DNA of 6,230 bases from Proteobacteria bacterium UBA7420 (GTDB lineage: Bacteria > Pseudomonadota > Gammaproteobacteria > Magnimaribacterales > D2472). Made by a program: the position numbers and the translations under genes. The notes beneath the pieces are model-generated. The model was not told where the DNA came from and made no database searches. It worked only from the letters and a program-made list of their open reading frames with translations. Positions 1 through 5,525 of this stretch are shown here, in pieces. The stretch spans positions 1 to 6,230 of the forward strand of contig DKMG01000049.1 in the NCBI GenBank assembly GCA_002469975.1, in the 5' to 3' direction. Position 1 is the stretch's first letter, and the number at the start of each line of letters is the position of its first letter.

Positions 1-1005
1 ACAGATGCGCTGCGATATACCTACTACTCTCTTGCCTCTCCAGGTAGAGATATTAATTTTGATATTGGAAGAATCAAAGGTTATAGAAATTTTTGCAATA
101 AAATCTGGAATGCCTTCAGATTTATAGAGATGCAAGCTGCAACTCATAGCTATCAACCAGCTGAGCATAAAGCCGATGCGCTGTCGGACTGGATGTCACA
201 AAAAATATTTCAATCTTCGCTGAACTGCAAAACTCACATAGAAACCTATCGATTTGATTTAGCTGCCGCAGAAATTTATGAATTAGTTTGGTCAAATTTC
301 TGTGATTGGAATATTGAATTGAGTAAAGTTGCTATACAGAAATCAACTGATCCCAGTGTAACCGCAGACTTAATTGGCAATCTGTTTAAGAGTTTTGAAA
401 ATATTTTAAAATTACTGCATCCTTTCATGCCATTTATTACAGAGGAACTCTTTGCAAAAATGAATGCTCTGAAGGGGTTTGATGGGCGTCAATTTCTTGT
501 AGAGGCTGGCTTTGCCAATCTAACAACCTCTAAAGATAATGGGGTAGATGAATTGATTAATATTATTTCTGAACTAAGGGTGATTAGAAGTGAGAATGCA
601 AATATCAAGGATGAAACTTTGCACCTTGTTCTTTCGGGCAACCTTGCTCCCTCAATGGTCAAGCTAATTCAAGAGTTCGAAGAGATTGTTTGTGGTATCG
701 CAAAATTAGATGCGATTGAGTTCAGTACTGATGATTATGAAGAGTCTATTGAAAAAGCAATGACTAACTATAAAATTATCATTCCTTTGGCAGGCCTTAT
801 AGATCCAGAGGAAGAATTAGAAAGGCTCCGCAAAGAGCTAGGCAACGTTGAGAATGATATTAAAATTATTAGCTCAAAGTTAGAGAATGAGCAATTTGTT
901 GCAAAGGCTCCAGAGGCCGTAGTTCAAAAAGAGAAAGGGAAAATCACTACAGCTGAAAATAAAAAACTTATGCTAGAAAAAAGTATTGCTAAGCTTCAGT
1001 CTTAA
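1..1005 (+). CDS. valS: Valyl-tRNA synthetase, C-terminal part (5' truncated by window edge)
   Basis: ValS is the cytoplasmic class I enzyme that joins valine to tRNA-Val. The frame is open from base 1 and ends in TAA at 1003-1005, giving 334 residues, about the last third of a roughly 950-residue enzyme. The fragment opens with TDALRYTYYSLASPGRD, followed by GYRNFCNKIWNA, the conserved ValS stretch downstream of the KMSKS loop, so the whole Rossmann and editing part lies outside the window. Residues about 60-200 form the helical anticodon-binding domain, with HPFMPFITEELF near 140-151 and ISELRVIRSE near 189-198. Residues about 269-334 are the C-terminal coiled-coil arm, with the hallmark NEQFVAKAPEAVV. 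An internal ATG at 130 is not a start, because homology continues upstream of it. Nothing looks broken. The 3' end overlaps the convergent hydrolase gene by 17 bp, and no terminator is visible. Confidence 0.97.
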   Translation, partial: TDALRYTYYSLASPGRDINFDIGRIKGYRNFCNKIWNAFRFIEMQAATHSYQPAEHKADALSDWMSQKIFQSSLNCKTHIETYRFDLAAAEIYELVWSNFCDWNIELSKVAIQKSTDPSVTADLIGNLFKSFENILKLLHPFMPFITEELFAKMNALKGFDGRQFLVEAGFANLTTSKDNGVDELINIISELRVIRSENANIKDETLHLVLSGNLAPSMVKLIQEFEEIVCGIAKLDAIEFSTDDYEESIEKAMTNYKIIIPLAGLIDPEEELERLRKELGNVENDIKIISSKLENEQFVAKAPEAVVQKEKGKITTAENKKLMLEKSIAKLQS

Positions 1006-1954
1006 GCTGCTGGTTTAAAAAATCACGAATGGCGCTGCCGACCTTGGTTGGTTCTGCATAAGTAATATCATGCTTGCCTCTCTCAATAATGATTAGCTGT
1101 GAATGAGGAATACTCTTCATCAGGCCCTCACTGCCAGCAAAAGGAACCACGCCATCCTCAGTCCCCCAAATGGTTAAGGTGGGTATATTGAGCTGTCCTA
1201 CTTCTAAAAAAACTTCTTCTGCGTTAAAAAGATTGAAATGACGGACGGTTGATAGCAATGACTCTATAAAACCTTTGAATTGCATTTGAGAGCGAGCCTT
1301 CTCCATAAAATCTGATTTAGAAAGAGCCAGGGGATCTTTTCTTGCTGGCGAGCCATCTAACTTGTTGTCTTGAAATACCACCAATGAACCAAAAAGATTC
1401 CAAAACCACTCTCCAATCAATGGTTTAATCGTCCACATATTAGCCGTAGGGTCTTCAATCATGAATCCTGCAGGTGCAATCAATGTCATGCTTTTAACTG
1501 ATTCAGGATACTTTCTAGAGTAATGAGCTACAACAGGACCGCCCATGGAGTAACCAACTATGTGAAATGGTTTGGAAACCATTTGATGGTCCAACAACCC
1601 CTTTAATGAATCAACAAATAGGTTTTGATCGTATAATATTTCAGGTTTTTCAGATAAACCTCTTCCAAAGTGATCATAGGCAAGGACTTTGTAACCTGAA
1701 TCCATTAAAAAACTCATCAAAGGATTCCATACAAAGTGTGGAGTTGAGAATCCGTGAACTAATACAACAATTTCATTGTTTGGTATCTCTGGTTCATACC
1801 ATCGATAATAAAGATTGCCCTGATCTAATTGTGCCCAGCCTCCGACATCAGGCAAGTCAGCCTCAGAGATTGTTTTCAAGCCATAGGTTTTTATAAAATA
1901 AGGAAGCCAAAGCACTACAGCAATAACAATAAGACTAATCAGCAACTTCCTCAC
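989..1954 (-). CDS. Membrane-anchored alpha/beta hydrolase
   Basis: This is a 321-residue alpha/beta-hydrolase-fold protein of the large esterase/lipase/C-C hydrolase group. Residues about 4-20 are a hydrophobic helix with no lipobox or clear cleavage site, so it is probably anchored in the inner membrane with the catalytic domain in the periplasm. Visible motifs are the oxyanion-hole HGF at 67-69, DHFGRG at 94-99, and the nucleophile elbow GYSMGG with Ser136. The likely acid is Asp267 in WGTEDGVVP and the likely base is His295 in GKHD, which completes a Ser-Asp-His triad. The stretch between about 163 and 235 is the variable cap and decides the substrate, which I cannot predict. The start is a GTG at 1952-1954, chosen because a GAGG ribosome site sits 7 nt upstream and the anchor helix follows at once. 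The gene stands alone, convergent with valS and with its own likely promoter. Confidence 0.9.
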   Translation of the reverse strand: MRKLLISLIVIAVVLWLPYFIKTYGLKTISEADLPDVGGWAQLDQGNLYYRWYEPEIPNNEIVVLVHGFSTPHFVWNPLMSFLMDSGYKVLAYDHFGRGLSEKPEILYDQNLFVDSLKGLLDHQMVSKPFHIVGYSMGGPVVAHYSRKYPESVKSMTLIAPAGFMIEDPTANMWTIKPLIGEWFWNLFGSLVVFQDNKLDGSPARKDPLALSKSDFMEKARSQMQFKGFIESLLSTVRHFNLFNAEEVFLEVGQLNIPTLTIWGTEDGVVPFAGSEGLMKSIPHSQLIIIERGKHDITYAEPTKVGSAIRDFLNQQLKTEA

Positions 1955-1961
1955 AGCCCAG

Positions 1962-1965
1962 CCTC
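1962..1965 (-). promoter_or_regulatory. Ribosome binding site for the GTG-started hydrolase
   Basis: Read on the minus strand, GAGG lies 7 nt before the GTG at 1954-1952. It supports this non-ATG codon as the start, since no ATG precedes the membrane helix in frame. Confidence 0.6.
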
Positions 1966-1992
1966 GGATTGATTTATGGTATTCATAGCAAG

Positions 1993-2022
1993 ACTATACT
2001 ACTAAACATTATTTTAGATCAA
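1993..2022 (-). promoter_or_regulatory. Sigma-70-type promoter for the hydrolase gene
   Basis: On the minus strand TTGATC (2022-2017) and TATAGT (1998-1993) are separated by 18 bp. The -10 box matches five of six consensus bases and the -35 box four of six. Transcription would begin near 1986, leaving a leader of about 30 nt before the GTG. The position and orientation fit a separate transcription unit. It is a prediction by eye. Confidence 0.5.
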
Positions 2023-2080
2023 AGGGCTAGCTGGCAGTGTGTTTTTTAAATGTATCACCTGTAAGTTTCAAGACTCTGGC

Positions 2081-2098
2081 CCTAGATAAAATTCTAGG
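2081..2098. repeat. Short hairpin 3' of the merR gene (CCTAGA/TCTAGG)
   Basis: A perfect 6-bp inverted repeat, CCTAGA (2081-2086) and TCTAGG (2093-2098), flanks a 6-nt loop 13 bp beyond the merR stop codon. The position suits a transcript end for the membrane protein-merR operon. However, neither strand has a T-run after the stem, so it is not a convincing intrinsic terminator. The rest of the 157-bp gap holds the hydrolase promoter and nothing else I can name. Confidence 0.3.
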
Positions 2099-2111
2099 CA
2101 AAAATGCATTC

Positions 2112-2462
2112 TTAGATTTTCATCTCAATTTTTGCTTCAACCATTTTTAAATATTTCTTTTGGGTTTTAATCTCCAGCAATATTTTTTCTCTATGAGCCT
2201 GAAGCATGGCATTTCTTTCATTAAATTTTTTTTTGCCTTGCACATACAAAACTCCATATTCTTTAATTTGCTTTAAAGACATCCCGGTGCCTTTCAGGCA
2301 TTTGATAAAGCCTATTCTTTGGATGTCGTCGGCTTGATAATTTCTTCTGCCTGCAGAATCTTTTTTGACCCCAGGAAGTAAACCTTCTTTTTCATAATAT
2401 CGAAGTGTGTATGGGGTTAAATCTACTTCTGCAGAAGCTTGAGAAATTGTATATAAACTCAT
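2112..2462 (-). CDS. MerR-family transcriptional regulator, AdhR/NmlR-like, single cysteine
   Basis: This 116-residue cytoplasmic regulator begins with the MerR winged helix-turn-helix: YTISQAS at 4-10, then TPYTLRYYEKEGLLP at 16-30, and the wing with GRRNY at 38-42. Residues 50-70 read IGFIKCLKGTGMSLKQIKEYG, followed by a basic dimerisation helix (about 77-115). There is no effector-binding domain. The paired cysteines of metal sensors are absent and the sole cysteine is Cys55, in the FIKC motif. In AdhR and NmlR, regulators that respond to aldehydes or thiol stress, a cysteine at this place is the sensor. That assignment is by remembered family pattern, so the effector is inference. It is the second gene of an operon, one base after the upstream membrane protein stop, and is translated from an AGGAGG site. 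A run of nine A on its coding strand encodes Lys77-Lys79. Confidence 0.9.
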   Translation of the reverse strand: MSLYTISQASAEVDLTPYTLRYYEKEGLLPGVKKDSAGRRNYQADDIQRIGFIKCLKGTGMSLKQIKEYGVLYVQGKKKFNERNAMLQAHREKILLEIKTQKKYLKMVEAKIEMKI

Positions 2463-2463
2463 T

Positions 2464-2946
2464 TTAAGTATTCCTCCTAACCCATATCATCTGCATAACT
2501 AGTACCACTATGTAAATTAAGAAAAAGGCTGCGTAAAAGTTCATCAAAAGAGGATCAGTTAAAGTGGTAATAATAGGATCGTCCACTGGTAAGCGTCGCA
2601 AACCATCGGTAATTGCTGGAATAGAATGAAAAAGGAAAAGAGAGGTATAACAGATTGCTTGAAAATAAGGTGTTAACCATCCAAATAACAATCCTTGCTC
2701 ATTAATTCTTCCAACTATCAAGGCTAATAAAGTTAAAACAGCCAACATATGCCCCACTCCAAATCCACCTTGCTTATATAAGGTTAAGGCGGTCAATGCA
2801 GCAATTAAAGTACAGGTTAAAAAAATTTTTGCAGAAGTATTTTTTGAGCTAATAACTTTATATCTAATTAAAGAATATAAACCACTTAACAAAGCAATAA
2901 TTCCCATGACGGTATGAAACCATCCATAAAGTGACATCTCTGGCAT
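2464..2946 (-). CDS. Small multi-spanning membrane protein of unknown function
   Basis: This 160-residue protein is almost wholly hydrophobic. Likely membrane helices lie near residues 7-27, 39-57, 62-80, 92-110 and 133-155, with basic tails (RYK at 28-30, WVRR at 155-158). Histidines at 11 (WFHTVMGIIALLSG), 66 (GFGVGHMLAV) and 107 (LFLFHSIP) sit in or beside helices. The start of helix 1, H-x-x-x-G-x-x-A-L-x-S-G, recalls DUF2306-type membrane proteins, but this is a weak resemblance and I do not recognise the family with certainty. No cysteine cluster or transporter signature is visible. The ATG at 2946-2944 has GGGAG 6 nt upstream. It is first in the operon with merR, directly behind a MerR-type promoter, so it is the main candidate target of that regulator. 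It may protect the membrane, move a small molecule or bind haem through its histidines; none of these can be shown here. Confidence 0.8.
   Translation of the reverse strand: MPEMSLYGWFHTVMGIIALLSGLYSLIRYKVISSKNTSAKIFLTCTLIAALTALTLYKQGGFGVGHMLAVLTLLALIVGRINEQGLLFGWLTPYFQAICYTSLFLFHSIPAITDGLRRLPVDDPIITTLTDPLLMNFYAAFFLIYIVVLVMQMIWVRRNT
2473..2478 (-). promoter_or_regulatory. Strong ribosome binding site of merR inside the upstream gene
   Basis: AGGAGG on the minus strand lies 10 nt before the merR ATG. In frame it also encodes Arg157-Arg158, near the C-terminus of the membrane protein. With the TAA and ATG separated by one base, this indicates translational coupling of the two genes. Confidence 0.75.
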
Positions 2947-2975
2947 TTTTTTCTCCCAAAATAAATTACTGAGTT

Positions 2976-3006
2976 AGTCTAACAGTTATAGCTAACTCTA
3001 AGTCAA
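2976..3006 (-). promoter_or_regulatory. MerR-type promoter with 19-bp spacer and central operator dyad
   Basis: On the minus strand TTGACT (3006-3001) and TAGACT (2981-2976) are separated by 19 bp. This over-long spacing is typical of promoters that MerR proteins activate by distorting the DNA. Inside the spacer the dyad AGTTA (2984-2988) / TAACT (2993-2997) is centred at 2990.5, and the spacer centre is 2991. A second inverted repeat, GAGTTAG (2971-2977) / CTAACTC (2992-2998), extends over the -10 box. Transcription should start near 2969, giving a leader of about 22 nt to the membrane protein ATG. The simplest reading is autoregulation by the MerR protein of this operon. Confidence 0.75.
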
Positions 3007-3010
3007 GGTC

Positions 3011-3140
3011 TAAACTAATGACGCTTTAGTAAGAACCAGATGGATCTTTTTGTAATGGAATGTATGGCCTTTTTCACTATAAAAATTAGCATGTCCCAAA
3101 GAACATTAAAAGTATTGACATATAATATGACATTAGTTTA
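3011..3140. repeat. 10-bp inverted repeat flanking the divergent intergenic interval
   Basis: TAAACTAATG at 3011-3020 and its exact complement CATTAGTTTA at 3131-3140 face each other across 110 bp. The left copy lies 4 bp upstream of the -35 box of the merR operon. The right copy lies within the predicted promoter of the DJ-1 gene. They could be two sites for one regulator, but in AT-rich DNA a chance match is possible. Between them (3021-3114) I see no gene and no clear further signal. Confidence 0.35.
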
Positions 3141-3144
3141 TTGT
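3115..3144 (+). promoter_or_regulatory. Probable promoter of the DJ-1/PfpI gene
   Basis: A perfect -35 box TTGACA (3115-3120) is followed after 18 bp by TATTGT (3139-3144), four of six -10 matches. TTTATT at 16 bp spacing is an alternative. Start of transcription near 3151 would leave about 25 nt before the ATG at 3176 and would exclude the GTG at 3143 as a start. A perfect TATAAT also abuts the TTGACA (3121-3126), but it has no -35 box at the right distance. The spacer has no dyad centred on it like that of the divergent promoter. Confidence 0.45.
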
Positions 3145-3175
3145 GACTAGAATTCAAAATTTATTGCTAATACAA

Positions 3176-4033
3176 ATGAAAAATAAAAAACTAATTACTA
3201 CCTTTGCTGTATTAATTTCCCTAGTCGGAGTGTTTCTATTATCCCTGCCTACTATTTTGCACAAAAGTGGGTTGCATCCAGAGTATATGGGCTCATCAGT
3301 AAACTTACCGGGTAAACGTGCATTAGTTATTACTACAAGCCATGCAGTCCTATCAAAGCCAGGTGAAACCCAAGGAAAGCCTACCGGTGTTTTTGGATCA
3401 GAGATGACTCATCCTTATTACACTTTTTTAGATGGCGGCATGGAAGTTGATATAGCCAGCATCCAGGGTGGAGAGCTTCCAATAGATCCTGAAAGCTTTT
3501 TTTTTATGGTTAAGACACCGGAGGATGAGCGTTATCTCAATGATCCAATTGCACAAGCTAAGGTAAAAAACTCTATTCCAATTGAAGCAGTTGATGTAAA
3601 TCAGTACGACATCATATTTCTCTCAGGCGGCTGGGGTGCTGCATACGATTTAGCGCAATCACCAGCATTGGCCATCAAGGTTAGCGAGTCCTATTATAGT
3701 GATAAAGAGCCAATTATCGGCGGTGTTTGTCATGGTGTACTTGGACTGGTTAATGCCCGAAATAATGAGGGAAATTTATTAATTGCTGGACGCCGAATGA
3801 CAGGCGTGACTGATAAGCAGATAAGTGAGCTCGGCATTGAATTTACGCCTAAGCATCCAGAGACAGAACTGCGCAAAGCTGGCGTTACCTTTGAGAGTAA
3901 AACAGCTTTTCTAGATATATTTGCTACTCATGTAACAGTTGATGATCAGCAGCGTTTTGTAACTGGACAGAACCAAAACTCAGGACTGGAAATGGCACAC
4001 ACTATGATGGAAATCCTGGATAAGCGGAATTAG
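3176..4033 (+). CDS. DJ-1/PfpI (Hsp31-like) family protein with N-terminal membrane segment
   Basis: This 285-residue protein belongs to the class I glutamine amidotransferase-like DJ-1/PfpI superfamily, whose Hsp31 branch includes glyoxalase III and protein deglycase activities. Numbering from the ATG at 3176, residues about 5-25 are a hydrophobic helix after KNKK, a signal anchor or signal peptide. The domain starts near 48 with KRALVITTSH. GSEMTHPYYTFLDGG holds the conserved Glu76, LSGGWGAAYDL (149-159) is the glycine-rich loop, and GGVCHGVLGL carries the nucleophile-elbow Cys185-His186. The C-terminal TGQNQNSGLEMA (263-274) is typical of this family. The position of the third triad residue (Asp in E. 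coli Hsp31) appears to be Gly210 in TGVTDKQ, so it is probably a Cys-His dyad type. A GTG at 3143 would add 11 residues, but neither start has a clear ribosome site; I prefer 3176 from the promoter and the basic start of the helix. It is divergent from the merR operon. Confidence 0.88.
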   Translation: MKNKKLITTFAVLISLVGVFLLSLPTILHKSGLHPEYMGSSVNLPGKRALVITTSHAVLSKPGETQGKPTGVFGSEMTHPYYTFLDGGMEVDIASIQGGELPIDPESFFFMVKTPEDERYLNDPIAQAKVKNSIPIEAVDVNQYDIIFLSGGWGAAYDLAQSPALAIKVSESYYSDKEPIIGGVCHGVLGLVNARNNEGNLLIAGRRMTGVTDKQISELGIEFTPKHPETELRKAGVTFESKTAFLDIFATHVTVDDQQRFVTGQNQNSGLEMAHTMMEILDKRN

Positions 4034-4048
4034 AATTTTTTGAGTTAT

Positions 4049-4069
4049 TTGCATCTGAGCATGATGCAA
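4049..4069. repeat. Hairpin between convergent genes (TTGCATC/GATGCAA)
   Basis: A perfect 7-bp inverted repeat (4049-4055 and 4063-4069) with a 7-nt loop sits 15 bp after the DJ-1 stop, in the 81-bp gap between two convergent genes. The place is right for a shared transcript end, but no T-run follows on either strand, so a true intrinsic terminator is doubtful. Confidence 0.35.
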
Positions 4070-4114
4070 TAAGTAATGCAAACACTGCTAACAAATTATT
4101 TTTAGTTTTTATAA

Positions 4115-5461
4115 TTAACTCTCTAAACGTTTAAATATCTCTTCTTTCAAAAGCCACATTCTATCCTGTCCCCAAACGTAAAAAGGATTGCCTCCATCTT
4201 CATCAGTAATTTTAAAACTAGGAACTCCCCAACAATTTCCACTATACATATCCTCTACATTATCATTTAAAACTGTTTTCCAATGTTTGGTATTTAAATC
4301 TTTTTTGATGATTGACCAATCTAGTTCAAGCTCAGTAACCAAGTTTTCTAAAAATTTTTCATCGCCTATGTTTATTCCATCTTGAAAAGACGCTTTTAAC
4401 AAGCCTTCGATATACTCAAACCCCTTACCCGCATCATTAATGACTGGAAAGAGTGAGTAAGACTTCCGAGCCGGTTTTCCAATGGGAGAATAGACAGATT
4501 TCATTTCATGACCATGCTTACGTCCCTCTCTAGCAGCATCAGAGATAATATATTTAGCTTTATAATTTGGGATATTCATCATACGCATCAGCATTGGCAA
4601 AACAGGCTTGGTAATTAGATGTACAGGATAATCTTCTCTGATTTGTCGAACTCTCTTAGTGCTAACAAAAGTATATGGGCTATTTAAAGATGGGTAGTAA
4701 TACAAATTTACTTTTTTATCTAACTTTAGTTGTCTTGGGGCTTTCAATTCTGGTGCGCATACATAATTACTGGCTTGAGGATGTTTTACTCCTAACTCAA
4801 CCAGTCTTTTCTCTAAATAAGGTAAGCGATCCACGCCCCAATACAATTCTTTCTCGTAATAAAATGCAGATCCAAAATAATAGCCTTTAGCATTTCTAGT
4901 TTTATTGCCCTGCTTTAAATTCTCTTTTACCTCAGCCTTAGTTGCATAATAAGTAGAGGATAATTCATCGAGCGCAGCAGCATCTCCACTCCATAAAGCA
5001 CAACTTACTTGGATAGCTATCTCACCGAAATCTTCGGCATTTACTGAAGTTAAAATTGAGTTAGCTATTTCTATCATATCTTTTGCAGGAGATTTATCAG
5101 CCGTAAAATCAATGTTGTAAAAAGGCGCTATTCGTTTCACATCTTGCAAACAATAAGTGTTGTATAAGCTAGGTTCATGGACAGCTTCAAGATTTTCTTC
5201 TCCAACCAAAATTGGTTTAAGAATAATATCAAAGGAAGATTTTAATTTTTCAATAGAGTGTATTGTGAGATGAGAATATGGATCATCAACCTTATGAAAA
5301 TATAATATCTCATGAGGTCTATTCTCATCCTGTCTTGCAGCTTCAGCTTTTTTACGGACATCTTTTAAAATTTTATAACTAGAAAAAGTCTTCATAACTT
5401 GATTTCTAATTTTGGCGCTCATCGTTCGCCTACTCATAAAATTTCTAAAAGCTTTCAACAT
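4115..5461 (-). CDS. Tandem DsbA-like / 2-hydroxychromene-2-carboxylate isomerase-family protein
   Basis: This 448-residue protein contains two thioredoxin-fold DsbA/kappa-GST-type domains. Domain 2 (about 251-447) has the full HCCA-isomerase pattern: NLYYYPSLNSPYTF at 252-265 with Ser261 in the place of the redox cysteine, KPVLPMLMRMMNIPNYKAKY (285-304), DGINIGDEKF (361-370), GVPSF (412-416) and VWGQDRMWLL (429-438). Domain 1 (about 51-222) is a more divergent copy, with HKVDDPYSHL (56-65) at the same place and YWGVDRLPYLEKRL (207-220) as its end. Neither domain has a CxxC site, so this is not a disulfide oxidoreductase. The family uses glutathione in aromatic breakdown or conjugation; the substrate here is unknown. 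The first 45 residues are basic and helical with no signal peptide, so it is probably cytoplasmic. The ribosome site is weak. It follows the NPD gene by 64 bp on the same strand. Confidence 0.85.
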   Translation of the reverse strand: MLKAFRNFMSRRTMSAKIRNQVMKTFSSYKILKDVRKKAEAARQDENRPHEILYFHKVDDPYSHLTIHSIEKLKSSFDIILKPILVGEENLEAVHEPSLYNTYCLQDVKRIAPFYNIDFTADKSPAKDMIEIANSILTSVNAEDFGEIAIQVSCALWSGDAAALDELSSTYYATKAEVKENLKQGNKTRNAKGYYFGSAFYYEKELYWGVDRLPYLEKRLVELGVKHPQASNYVCAPELKAPRQLKLDKKVNLYYYPSLNSPYTFVSTKRVRQIREDYPVHLITKPVLPMLMRMMNIPNYKAKYIISDAAREGRKHGHEMKSVYSPIGKPARKSYSLFPVINDAGKGFEYIEGLLKASFQDGINIGDEKFLENLVTELELDWSIIKKDLNTKHWKTVLNDNVEDMYSGNCWGVPSFKITDEDGGNPFYVWGQDRMWLLKEEIFKRLES

Positions 5462-5525
5462 ATTTATCTATCTTTGGCTAATCTAGCTTGATGGAATAGA
5501 TCCTTAGGTTGCTGAGAAAAGAGAA

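Noticed and set aside
1567..1896. Open frame of 109 codons on the plus strand
   Set aside because: It lies wholly antisense to the hydrolase gene, which has a complete catalytic triad; its translation has no family character.
2027..2097. Cluster of three CTAG tetramers between hydrolase and merR
   Set aside because: CTAG occurs elsewhere in the window within genes, so it is not notably rare here; two of the three simply form the small hairpin.
3119..3129. Palindrome CATATAATATG in the DJ-1 promoter as a MerR operator
   Set aside because: It is short, made only of A and T apart from its ends, and is not centred between the promoter boxes, so chance is the simpler explanation.
3143..3178. GTG at 3143 as start of the DJ-1 protein
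   Set aside because: It has no ribosome site and falls within the likely -10 region; the ATG at 3176 directly precedes the basic start of the membrane segment. It is not fully excluded.
4188..4890. Two short plus-strand open frames (4188-4385 and 4675-4890)
   Set aside because: Both are antisense to the tandem HCCA-isomerase-like gene and show no recognisable domain.
5462..5525. Possible promoter between the NPD gene and the tandem isomerase-like gene
   Set aside because: TTGATT is present on the minus strand, but the sequence 17 bp later (TAAGGA) is a poor -10 box.
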